18,833 nt of DNA from CAYGBM01 sp964348225 (lineage in GTDB: Bacteria; Patescibacteriota; Minisyncoccia; Minisyncoccales; CG1-02-41-26), in the NCBI GenBank assembly GCA_964348225.1, contig CAYGBM010000026.1:1-18833 (forward strand). The letters are read 5' to 3'. A program made the position numbers and the translations under genes. Below the pieces are notes generated by a model, which saw only the letters and a program-made list of their open reading frames with translations, searched no databases and had not been told where the DNA came from. Below are positions 5,979 to 11,922 of this stretch, one piece after another (the stretch's first letter is position 1; each line of letters begins with the position of its first letter).

Positions 5979-6902
5979 ATGGAAAAAGAAATCTTAGAGC
6001 ATTATTTAAAATTCAGCTTGTATACAAACCCTGGTTGTTATAGGGATTTTTTAAAAGGATTGCCTAATGATATTGAAGAGCTTGGACTGCTGATAAGAAA
6101 GCAAATTATCCACCGGGTTACTCTAAAAAAGGGGAATGTTGGTTCTAATGCTGATTTGAAATACGGTGATATGGACAAATTTCCTTGGTGGAGATTAAGA
6201 TGCGAAGATGATGTTTTGCCAAATGCTGTATCAATGATTGCTGAGCTTTTAAGGCTGGACAATCGGGGATTTGTTATGGACAGGGAAGTAGAAAATAAAA
6301 TTGTGGTAACCTGCCGGTTTGTTTCTTTGTTGATGGCTTCTATTTTGAAATCAAAAGGCATACCAGCCAGGGTGCGTTCTGGGTTTGCCCCTTATTTTGA
6401 GGAATTTCCCGGAAGCTGGGACCATTGGATAAATCAATACTGGGATGAGAAACAAAAGCGATGGATTACAATTGATATTGATGGCAGTTTAGATAAAAAG
6501 GTGTTGGCAAATTTTAACCCTTATGATGTGCCAAAGGAAAAATTTAATTGGGCAGGGAAAGTTTGGCTAGGCATAAGAAGAGGGGAGTTGGACCCAAATA
6601 ATTTTATTAATGCTGGTGGTTTTAAGGGCTTAATGCCAGCATCCTGGGCAGTATTCTATGATTTTCATAGCTTAATGAACAATGAGATTATTTATTTTTT
6701 CGGGCCTAATTATTCACGCATTGAGGTTTTTGATAAGCTTAGTGAAAATGAACTGGAAGAGATTGATGAGCTTGCAGAATTATTGCTTGAGCCGGATGAG
6801 AATTTTGATAAACTAAAATCACTTTGGCAAGAAAAAAAGAAGTTCAGAATACTAAGCGGGGGATTGATTACTAATAAAGATCACGTTAAGTTTAGAAGTT
6901 GA
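5979..6902 (+). CDS. Transglutaminase-like (papain-fold) protein
   Basis: The 307-aa protein has the transglutaminase-core Cys-His-Asp layout. C112 is in VVTCRFVSLLMASILKSKG, followed by IPARVRSGF. H149 is in WDHWINQYWDE, and D166 or D168 in WITIDIDGS. The core thus spans about residues 85-170; the remaining 140 residues hold no motif I recognise. Bacterial proteins of this superfamily are usually peptidases, peptide N-glycanase-like enzymes or cyclases rather than cross-linking enzymes. There is no signal peptide, so it appears cytosolic. The start follows the DUF167 stop by 21 bases. A hairpin lies after the stop, but its T-rich side serves the opposite strand. Confidence 0.8.
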   Translation: MEKEILEHYLKFSLYTNPGCYRDFLKGLPNDIEELGLLIRKQIIHRVTLKKGNVGSNADLKYGDMDKFPWWRLRCEDDVLPNAVSMIAELLRLDNRGFVMDREVENKIVVTCRFVSLLMASILKSKGIPARVRSGFAPYFEEFPGSWDHWINQYWDEKQKRWITIDIDGSLDKKVLANFNPYDVPKEKFNWAGKVWLGIRRGELDPNNFINAGGFKGLMPASWAVFYDFHSLMNNEIIYFFGPNYSRIEVFDKLSENELEEIDELAELLLEPDENFDKLKSLWQEKKKFRILSGGLITNKDHVKFRS

Positions 6903-6921
6903 CAAAAAACTGAATAATGAA

Positions 6922-6947
6922 AGAATCACGGTGGGGACCGTGATTCT
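6922..6947 (-). terminator. Perfect 11-bp hairpin between convergent genes
   Basis: AGAATCACGGT (6922-6932) pairs fully with ACCGTGATTCT (6937-6947) around a GGGG loop. On the - strand it is followed by a T-rich stretch ending in TTTTTT, so it mainly terminates the 110-aa - strand gene. The + strand side has no T-tract. It may still slow + strand transcription from the transglutaminase-like gene. Confidence 0.8.
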
Positions 6948-6964
6948 AGAAGATATTGCCCTGT

Positions 6965-7297
6965 TTACGGCTTATATGATTCGCCCATAACGCTCTCATA
7001 CCATTCATTGAACGATAACGCCTTTTCTTGGCCTCGGAAAAAGAATTTGCAAGACCTGGCTTTCTTTAACGCCTTTGCTACCCTCGCTACCTCCGTTGAC
7101 TCTGCTTCCTTGCTCTCCTTGTTACGCAAGCAAGAACTCCAGTCAGGTGTTCCTCCTCTTATCTCCATTACACAAGGAGCAACAGAATCTTGTATCAAAG
7201 CGCATTGATTGCCCTCTGATTCCGTGATAGCAAAAACTATTTGAGCCATATTTAACCCGTAAAAAGGACACCCTCTATGACTTTTAAATGAGCTCAT
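6965..7297 (-). CDS. Cys-containing hypothetical protein, 110 aa
   Basis: This is the only - strand gene. The N-terminal half carries regularly spaced cysteines: GCPFYGLNM (C10), NQCALI (C32), APCVMEI (C42) and PDWSSC (C55). They could bind zinc or an iron-sulfur cluster. The C-terminal half is a Lys/Arg-rich helical segment. I recall similar short CPFYG...NQCALI...PDW proteins of unknown function in CPR genomes, but this needs a search. A GGAGGT site lies 6 bases before the ATG, and the gene ends at its own perfect hairpin. Composition is unlike its neighbours (33 G/C in the 60 bases from 7081). A 66-aa frame on the + strand here is an antisense shadow. Confidence 0.7.
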   Translation of the reverse strand: MSSFKSHRGCPFYGLNMAQIVFAITESEGNQCALIQDSVAPCVMEIRGGTPDWSSCLRNKESKEAESTEVARVAKALKKARSCKFFFRGQEKALSFNEWYESVMGESYKP

Positions 7298-7352
7298 GAC
7301 CGACCTCCAAGGGTTAGAGTTAATGAACTAATACTAAGTTATTGTGGTTATA

Positions 7353-7361
7353 TGTTATACT
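7353..7361 (+). promoter_or_regulatory. Extended -10 promoter upstream of murI
   Basis: TG (7353-7354), one base, then TATACT (7356-7361) form an extended -10 element 40 bases before the murI ATG. No good -35 is visible at the right distance, which extended -10 promoters tolerate. The 104-base gap here must hold divergent promoters for murI and the - strand gene. Confidence 0.5.
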
Positions 7362-7401
7362 AATTATTAAATTTTGCAAGGTTTATTATTTGAAAAATAA
7401 A

Positions 7402-8217
7402 ATGTTTAAGCCAATTGGTGTTTTTGATTCTGGATTTGGGGGCTTGGAGATATTAAAAGAGATAGTGAAGATGCTGCCACAATATGATTATATTTATTTG
7501 GGAGATAGTGCCAGAGCCCCTTATGGCAGCCGTTCTCAAAAATTGATTTACAGCTTCACGGAACAAGGAGTGGACTTTTTGTTTAAGAGAGGATGCGAGT
7601 TAATAATTTTAGCTTGCAATACTGTTTCAAGTGAAGCCTTGCGGAAAATTCAGCAAGAATACCTGCCAAATCATTATCCTCAAAAGCGGGTTTTGGGCGT
7701 TATTATCCCAGCAGCAGAAGAGGGGATTGAACTCACAAAAAATAACCGCATTGGGGTTATTGCAACCCAAGGAACAGTGGCTTCTGGTGCATTTAAAAGA
7801 GAATTGAAAAAATTAAAATCAGAAGTTAAGGTTTTTCAAAAAGCGTGTCCTTTGCTTTGTCCGATCATTGAAGAAGGCGAGCAAAATCATAATGTGTTAA
7901 GGGCAGCCCTCGAAAATTATCTGCCTCCGCTTACTGAAAAGAACATTGATGTTTTGATTTTGGGCTGTACCCATTATGGGTTGTTGAAAGATAAAATTAA
8001 CGCTGTTATAGGTGATAATATAAAGCTTGTTTCAGAGGGTAAAATAGTCGCTGAAAAATTAAAAGATTATTTGAAAAGACATTCTGAAATAAGAAAAGAA
8101 CTTACCAAAAACTCAAGAACTGAATTTTTAACTACTGATTTAACTGATAAATTCCGGATTTTAGGAAGCCAGTTTTTCGGCACGCCAATAGCGCCTAAAA
8201 AGGTTATAATAGAATAA
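7402..8217 (+). CDS. murI: Glutamate racemase
   Basis: The 271-aa protein interconverts L- and D-glutamate to supply D-Glu for peptidoglycan. Family marks are GVFDSGFGGLE near the N-terminus (residues 5-15), YLGDSARAPYG, the first catalytic cysteine C72 in LACNTVS, and the second, C189, in LGCTHYGLL. The ATG at 7402 (MFKPIGVFD) is preferred over an in-frame codon 60 bases upstream, because family members begin just before the GVFDSG strand and the extension overlaps the promoter. The last 20 codons contain copy 1 of a 41-bp repeat (8159-8199). The same sequence, altered at three positions, lies 1409 bp downstream beyond a toxin-antitoxin-like pair. The gene itself appears intact. Confidence 0.92.
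   Translation: MFKPIGVFDSGFGGLEILKEIVKMLPQYDYIYLGDSARAPYGSRSQKLIYSFTEQGVDFLFKRGCELIILACNTVSSEALRKIQQEYLPNHYPQKRVLGVIIPAAEEGIELTKNNRIGVIATQGTVASGAFKRELKKLKSEVKVFQKACPLLCPIIEEGEQNHNVLRAALENYLPPLTEKNIDVLILGCTHYGLLKDKINAVIGDNIKLVSEGKIVAEKLKDYLKRHSEIRKELTKNSRTEFLTTDLTDKFRILGSQFFGTPIAPKKVIIE
8159..8199 (+). repeat. murI-3'-end repeat, left copy (attL-like)
   Basis: This 41-bp segment encodes residues ILGSQFFGTPIAPK of MurI. It matches 9568-9608 at 38 of 41 positions; the mismatches cluster in CACGCC versus TAAGGC. Its ends are inverted repeats of each other, TTTTAGG (8159-8165) and CCTAAAA (8194-8200). Confidence 0.88.
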
Positions 8218-8258
8218 ATTGCTAAATCATATTTTTGACTGGTTGTGGAAAAATGCTC

Positions 8259-8287
8259 TTGACTTTTGGTTTTGTTTCTAATAATAT
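8259..8287 (+). promoter_or_regulatory. Promoter of the AbiE-like pair
   Basis: TTGACT (8259-8264) and TAATAT (8282-8287) are 17 bases apart. They lie inside the cassette, 39 bases before the first start codon. The cassette would therefore carry its own expression signal. Confidence 0.5.
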
Positions 8288-8325
8288 AGAAATGAAGCCA
8301 TTTTTAATTAACAAAAAACGAAAAT

Positions 8326-8946
8326 ATGACTAAAAAAGAGGTGGTTTGGAGAGAAATTCTCCATCAGACCCTAGAAAATAAAAAAATTGAGTTTACCCAA
8401 AAGGACTTGGCAAAAAAATACGGCTTTTCATTAAGTACGGTTTTTAATGCCTTGAAAATTCCACGGAGTTCGGGCGCTATTAAAGCAACGGGGCGGGGCT
8501 TTAAAATTTTAGATATTGAGAAACTTCTATACCTTTGGGCAACTTTCCGGCAGCTAAACAAAGAAATAATCTATCAAGGCAATGTTCAGGGAAGTGTGCG
8601 GGAAATAGAAGGTTCAATGCCGCCAAATGCTATTTTTGGTGTTTTTTCGGCTTTTGTTAAAAAATATAAAGAAGCTCCAGCAGATTACGATAAGGTTTAT
8701 GTTTATTTAGAAAAAGAGAAGCTAAAAGAAATTGAAAAACGGTTCCCAACGGTTCAGCTTAAGAAAAGAAGAGGAAACATCAATTTGATTGTTTTAAAAA
8801 CAGACCCTTGGCTAAAAAATCCTGCTTTTTCCCTTGTGAAAAAGGGGATTACCCCTGATTGCCAAACATTTGTTGATTTGTGGAACGTGCAGGAATGGTA
8901 TGCCAAGGATTTTCTCAATACCCTTAAAGAGAAAATCCTAAAATAA
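8326..8946 (+). CDS. Winged-helix AbiEi-like antitoxin/regulator
   Basis: The 206-aa protein starts with a winged helix-turn-helix (about residues 20-65: FTQKDLAKKYGFSLSTVFN, then IKATGRGFKIL as the wing). A mixed alpha/beta domain with a PDCQTFVDLWNV segment near the C-terminus follows. The design, and the adjacent nucleotidyltransferase gene, fit type IV AbiE systems: AbiEi binds DNA, represses the operon and counters the AbiEii toxin. The assignment rests mainly on context plus the wHTH. The two genes are two bases apart, the antitoxin-first order typical of AbiE. No Shine-Dalgarno is visible. It could instead be a solitary regulator of the nucleotidyltransferase gene. Confidence 0.65.
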   Translation: MTKKEVVWREILHQTLENKKIEFTQKDLAKKYGFSLSTVFNALKIPRSSGAIKATGRGFKILDIEKLLYLWATFRQLNKEIIYQGNVQGSVREIEGSMPPNAIFGVFSAFVKKYKEAPADYDKVYVYLEKEKLKEIEKRFPTVQLKKRRGNINLIVLKTDPWLKNPAFSLVKKGITPDCQTFVDLWNVQEWYAKDFLNTLKEKILK

Positions 8947-8948
8947 TT

Positions 8949-9557
8949 ATGCCTGAGTTTTATCATCAATTAATCACTGAAGAAAGTTTTAAGGTCCTTA
9001 AAGAACTGAAAAAGAAATATAACTTTATCCTGATTGGCGGCTGGGCTGTTTTTCTCTATGCTAAAACACTAAAATCAAAAGATATTGATATCATTATTGA
9101 CTATCCAGACTTAGAAAAACTTAGACAGGATTTTGAGATATTTAAAAATGAACGGCTTAAAAAATATGAGATAAAAATCAGGGAAGTTGATATTGATATT
9201 TATTTGCCCTTTTTTTCTAGGCTGGGTTTCCCAGTTGAAGAAATCAAAAATTATACACAATCTATTGAAGGATTTTTAGTACCCTCTCCTGAAATTTTAC
9301 TTATTTTAAAAGTATTAACTTATAAAGAAAGAAGTGGAACAACCAAGGGGACAAAAGATTTGATTGATATTTTCAGCCTTTTGAAAAAAGGGTTAATTGA
9401 GTGGCAGAAATATCAAAGACTGGTTAAACGATACAATCTCCAGAGTCTTAACCAAGAGTTAAAAAGTTTAATCTCTTCAGCCACCCCTATTCCTGAACTC
9501 AGGCTTTCCGAGCATCAAATTGCCCGGTTGAAAAAACAGGTCCTCAAATCTTTATAA
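8949..9557 (+). CDS. AbiEii-like nucleotidyltransferase (probable toxin)
   Basis: The 202-aa protein has the minimal nucleotidyltransferase signature: IGGWAVFLY (G30, G31) followed by KSKDIDIIID with D45 and D47 as metal-binding aspartates. A third acidic position is probably in the REVDIDIYL strand. The C-terminal half contains LVPSPEILLILKVLTYKER and a basic helix. AbiEii-type toxins use this fold to transfer nucleotides, reported to target tRNA ends in related MenT toxins; the target here is unknown. The pairing with a wHTH gene two bases upstream, and the location in a repeat-bounded cassette, support a toxin or defence role. A housekeeping or drug-modifying nucleotidyltransferase remains possible. 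Confidence 0.7.
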   Translation: MPEFYHQLITEESFKVLKELKKKYNFILIGGWAVFLYAKTLKSKDIDIIIDYPDLEKLRQDFEIFKNERLKKYEIKIREVDIDIYLPFFSRLGFPVEEIKNYTQSIEGFLVPSPEILLILKVLTYKERSGTTKGTKDLIDIFSLLKKGLIEWQKYQRLVKRYNLQSLNQELKSLISSATPIPELRLSEHQIARLKKQVLKSL

Positions 9558-9567
9558 GTAAACATTT

Positions 9568-9608
9568 TTTTAGGAAGCCAGTTTTTCGGTAAGGCAATAG
9601 CGCCTAAA
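9568..9608 (+). repeat. murI-3'-end repeat, right copy (attR-like)
   Basis: This is the second copy of the 41-bp murI segment, outside any murI frame and 10 bases after the nucleotidyltransferase stop. Translated in the murI frame it gives LGSQFFGKAIAPK, so it keeps the sense of a murI C-terminus with two residues altered. TTTTAGG and CCTAAA mark its ends. It abuts the 13-bp inverted repeat at 9609. Confidence 0.88.
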
Positions 9609-9635
9609 GTTGGTTGGTATCGGATACCAACCAAC
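9609..9635. promoter_or_regulatory. Perfect 13-bp inverted repeat
   Basis: GTTGGTTGGTATC (9609-9621) and GATACCAACCAAC (9623-9635) are exact reverse complements around a single G. It begins at the base after the right murI repeat and ends 10 bases before the UMP kinase ATG. The one-base centre suits a dimeric DNA-binding protein's operator or a recombinase arm site. As RNA it would form a hairpin over the start region; no T-tract follows. Confidence 0.75.
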
Positions 9636-9645
9636 ATAAAAAATT

Positions 9646-10332
9646 ATGGAGAAAAAGGATTTTGTTATTGCTTTGGGGGGTTCGGTGGTGGCACCGGATG
9701 GAATTGATACGGACTTTCTAAGGAAGTTCCATGATTTTATTAAAGCAGAGGTGAAAAAAGGATTAAGATTTGTCATTGTGATTGGCGGTGGTAAGATTAC
9801 ACGGGTGTACCAGAAGGCTGCAGCTGAAATAACTGATATTAGTGATGAAGATAAAGATTGGATAGGTATTTATGCTACCCGTTTTAATGCCCATTTGGTG
9901 AAGGCAATCTTTAAAGAACAAGCTAACCCAATAGTACTTGATAGCCGTTTCAGGGTTAAGGAATTTGGAAAATATCCTGTAGTAATCGGGGCTGGATGGA
10001 AACCGGGCTGGTCCACTGATTTTGTAGCCTGCCAAATTGCCTGTGATTTCAACATTAAGAAGGTTATCATCTTGGGCAAGCCAGATTATGTTTATACAGC
10101 TGATTTTGAAAAAGACCATAATGCTCGCCCCCTTGAAAAGATAAGCTGGCAGGATTATTTAAAATTAATCCCAAAGAAATGGAGCCCGGGCCTGAACAGT
10201 CCAGTTGACCCCATAGCAGCTAGTTTGGCTGAAAAAGAGAATCTTAAAGTTATAGTTGCTGGAGGAAAAAGCCTGGATAACCTCAAACAAATACTAAGAG
10301 GCAATAAATTCAAGGGAACGGTTATAAATTAA
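9646..10332 (+). CDS. pyrH: UMP kinase, archaeal-like (amino acid kinase family)
   Basis: The 228-aa protein belongs to the amino acid kinase family: VIALGGSVV (G11, G12, S13) binds phosphates, VIGGGK follows near residue 46, then WSTDFVA and a SPVDPIAASLAE segment near residue 183. The order and length match short archaeal-type UMP kinases more than the common bacterial hexamer (about 240 aa). It would convert UMP to UDP for pyrimidine nucleotide supply. No Shine-Dalgarno is visible; the 13-bp dyad is immediately upstream and could control it. The CYTH gene follows three bases after the stop. Confidence 0.8.
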   Translation: MEKKDFVIALGGSVVAPDGIDTDFLRKFHDFIKAEVKKGLRFVIVIGGGKITRVYQKAAAEITDISDEDKDWIGIYATRFNAHLVKAIFKEQANPIVLDSRFRVKEFGKYPVVIGAGWKPGWSTDFVACQIACDFNIKKVIILGKPDYVYTADFEKDHNARPLEKISWQDYLKLIPKKWSPGLNSPVDPIAASLAEKENLKVIVAGGKSLDNLKQILRGNKFKGTVIN

Positions 10333-10335
10333 AAA

Positions 10336-10701
10336 ATGAATAAACTTATGGAAATAGAATATGAGGCAACATTTTTGGATGTTGATAAGGATGTCATCAG
10401 GAAAAAGCTGAAAGATATTGGTGCTCAATTAGTGAAGCCCGAGTATTTGCAAAAACGGGTTGTCTTTAATTTACCAAAGGGCATGGAAACAGAAAAGACA
10501 TGGTTAAGGGTGATTGAAGCAACAAATGAACAAGCTGTCAAAAAAATAGCCCAAAAAATGGGTTTTGATTACTCCAAAGCATTGTTTTGTTCAGCCACCA
10601 GCTTGTACTCTAAAAAGTATGGTGTGTCGCACGATATTATTAATAACCAAACACCAAGGATTACTTTTAACATGAAAAACCCTTTCTTGAAACGGAAATA
10701 A
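10336..10701 (+). pseudogene. CYTH-domain protein with an internal deletion
   Basis: The 121-aa frame starts like CPR class IV adenylate cyclase/thiamine-triphosphatase-type CYTH proteins: MEIEYEATFLDVDKD, LQKRVVFNLPKG, WLRV. It then jumps to their C-terminal part, GFDYSKALF, LYSKKYGVS and NNQTPRITF. Full-length relatives are about 180-190 aa. The middle strands of the tunnel barrel, including basic and acidic substrate/metal residues, seem missing between WLRV (about residue 56) and IEATNEQAVKK. The frame is preserved, so the product may be made, but a complete CYTH barrel cannot form. An alternative start is ATG 10348 (MEIEYEA). It is translationally close to the UMP kinase gene. Confidence 0.65.
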
Positions 10702-10725
10702 AATAATAATATTTCCAGTTTTTTT
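10694..10725 (+). terminator. Weak terminator after the CYTH gene
   Basis: GGAAATA (10694-10700), overlapping the stop codon, pairs with TATTTCC (10710-10716). A run of seven T follows (10719-10725). The stem is AT-rich and weak. Confidence 0.5.
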
Positions 10726-10759
10726 CTAAATTTTTATAATATGGTGCCACAAGGCAAAG

Positions 10760-10788
10760 TTGACAATAGGGAAATTGTATGATATAAT
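10760..10788 (+). promoter_or_regulatory. Consensus sigma70 promoter
   Basis: TTGACA (10760-10765) and TATAAT (10783-10788) are both perfect hexamers with the ideal 17-base spacer. The predicted transcript would start near 10795, giving a ~58-base leader before the metallophosphoesterase ATG. It is the best promoter in the window. Confidence 0.85.
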
Positions 10789-10852
10789 TTCAAGATGTAC
10801 ATTGACTGGTTAGATTACTAACAAATAAAGAAAAGAAAGGAGGTGTGTGTTG

Positions 10853-11779
10853 ATGCAGATAGCCTGTGTTGCGGATACGCATCTGACTTTGGCAGGGATG
10901 GATAGCCATTCTTTGTTCCCGCGCAAGCTTGCTTCTCTGGATCAAACACAAGCAGAAATGATATACGAAGCAATACGTAGAGAAATCCAGTTGGCATATG
11001 AAACCGCCCTGGAATGGCTGAAAGATAATGGTCCCTGGGACTTATTGCTACACCTTGGTGATATCACGGGTGGTCATAAGGCACAAGGATACCGTAATCC
11101 GTCTGCTCAACAACTTGCAAGGGAAGTTATCGCAGGTTTGAGTAGAGTTGCTGATGTCCATTGTATGACAGGCAACCACGATACGGGCTACGGTACTATA
11201 GATTCTTTCATCCAGGGTGGAATCACCATGCAAAGCATTGACTTCTGCAATGATGCTTTGGGAGGCCTGTTTTGGACAGAAGAAAAGGAAGGTCTTCTGT
11301 TAATTGGCGTCTCTTCACCCATTGCAGAATACAACGAGACTGATCGCGGAATCCTGCAGATGCAAAAGGAACAAGCGGTATTCTTAGGAGATACGCTTTC
11401 AAGTAGTAAGTCCCCGTGGATGCTGTGCATCCATAATCCCTTTTCGCTTAAGTATTTTGTCAGCCAAGTTAGGGGACATACCCAAAGACTCCAAAAGGTG
11501 GTTTGCGGAGATTTCCATGATCCACGGAAATGGAAGCTGTTTAGAGCAACAAACCATCTCAGGGCTTTGTTGGAAAGTGGCGTGTATGAGTCTCTAAACA
11601 AATGCGCTTTCTGCCCGTCCACAGCACCATTATGGTGGCGGGGATATGGGTTGCTTGTTCTGTCTTGGGACGGAGAAAGGGTTAGGACAAAAGAGATTAA
11701 TCTTAATCGCCCAGCAGAAAGCGAGGATATACCAACAGCATCTTTTTGGAGATGCCTGCGCTGGATGATGCATAAATAA
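10853..11779 (+). CDS. Calcineurin-like metallophosphoesterase
   Basis: The 308-aa protein carries the metal-binding signature in order: D8-T-H10 in VADTHL, G-D70 in HLGDITGG, G-N108-H109-D110 in TGNHDTG, H194 in CIHNPF, and GDFHDP (residues 219-224). The last replaces the usual GHxH with a GDxH, so the first histidine is substituted. The family hydrolyses phosphomono- or diesters with two metal ions; the substrate is unknown and it appears cytosolic. ATG 10853 is chosen because AAAGGAGGTG (10836-10845) sits seven bases upstream; a GTG at 10847 is too close. It is a monocistronic unit with a consensus promoter and its own terminator. It is richer in G/C than its neighbours (28 of 60 from 11041, against 19 of 60 in the UMP kinase from 9721), suggesting acquisition. 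Confidence 0.82.
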   Translation: MQIACVADTHLTLAGMDSHSLFPRKLASLDQTQAEMIYEAIRREIQLAYETALEWLKDNGPWDLLLHLGDITGGHKAQGYRNPSAQQLAREVIAGLSRVADVHCMTGNHDTGYGTIDSFIQGGITMQSIDFCNDALGGLFWTEEKEGLLLIGVSSPIAEYNETDRGILQMQKEQAVFLGDTLSSSKSPWMLCIHNPFSLKYFVSQVRGHTQRLQKVVCGDFHDPRKWKLFRATNHLRALLESGVYESLNKCAFCPSTAPLWWRGYGLLVLSWDGERVRTKEINLNRPAESEDIPTASFWRCLRWMMHK

Positions 11780-11829
11780 GGTTGTTCGTTTTAAAGCGGC
11801 TCGAACAGCCTTTTGCTTTATAAAAGGCT
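11780..11829 (+). terminator. Terminator with overlapping alternative hairpin
   Basis: GGTTGTTCG (11780-11788) pairs with CGAACAGCC (11802-11810) with one G-U pair, followed by TTTTGCTTT. A second hairpin, AGCCTTTT (11807-11814) with AAAAGGCT (11822-11829), overlaps its 3' arm and is followed by TGTTTT. The two cannot form fully at once. Confidence 0.7.
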
Positions 11830-11840
11830 TGTTTTATAAT
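11813..11840 (+). promoter_or_regulatory. Promoter for the Nudix/GreA-like genes
   Basis: TTGCTT (11813-11818) and a perfect TATAAT (11835-11840) are 16 bases apart. The -35 lies in the T-tract of the preceding terminator. The leader before the Nudix ATG would be about 75 bases. Confidence 0.55.
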
Positions 11841-11877
11841 ATAAATATGAAATAGTTAGGATATAAATTTGAAAAAT

Positions 11878-11899
11878 TTGAGATAAAGTGTAAATATTA
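11878..11899 (+). repeat. 22-bp dispersed repeat, copy B
   Basis: This matches 5949-5970 (end of the DUF167 gene) at 20 of 22 positions but lies in the leader of the second Nudix gene. The DUF167-frame reading still gives Leu-Arg-stop. Confidence 0.5.
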
Positions 11900-11922
11900 A
11901 TTTAGGAATAAAAAATAACATT

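Larger units (their letters stand above)
8159..9608 (+). mobile_element. Putative two-gene cassette inserted at the 3' end of murI
   Basis: A 1.4-kb unit with its own promoter and an AbiE-like gene pair is bounded by direct copies of the murI 3' end. This is the arrangement left by site-specific integration into a gene's 3' end, where the host gene end is rebuilt by the incoming copy. No integrase or transposase is inside, so movement would need an enzyme in trans. A tandem partial duplication of murI, later interrupted, is an alternative. Confidence 0.6.

Noticed and set aside
7008..7208. 66-aa + strand frame
   Set aside because: It is antisense to the 110-aa - strand gene, which has a Shine-Dalgarno site, a cysteine pattern and a terminator; the + frame has none of these.
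7342..7401. N-terminal extension of glutamate racemase
   Set aside because: The added 20 residues overlap the extended -10 element and are not part of the family; ATG 7402 gives the expected MFKPIGVFDSG start.
8159..9608. Insertion sequence or transposon
   Set aside because: The flanks are direct repeats of coding sequence, not terminal inverted repeats, and no transposase is present.
9763..10119. 118-aa - strand frame opposite the UMP kinase
   Set aside because: It is a shadow of a well-conserved amino acid kinase gene and has no recognisable motif or start signal.
11188..11622. 144-aa - strand frame opposite the metallophosphoesterase
   Set aside because: The + strand frame has all metal-binding motifs, a promoter and a Shine-Dalgarno; the - frame is a shadow.
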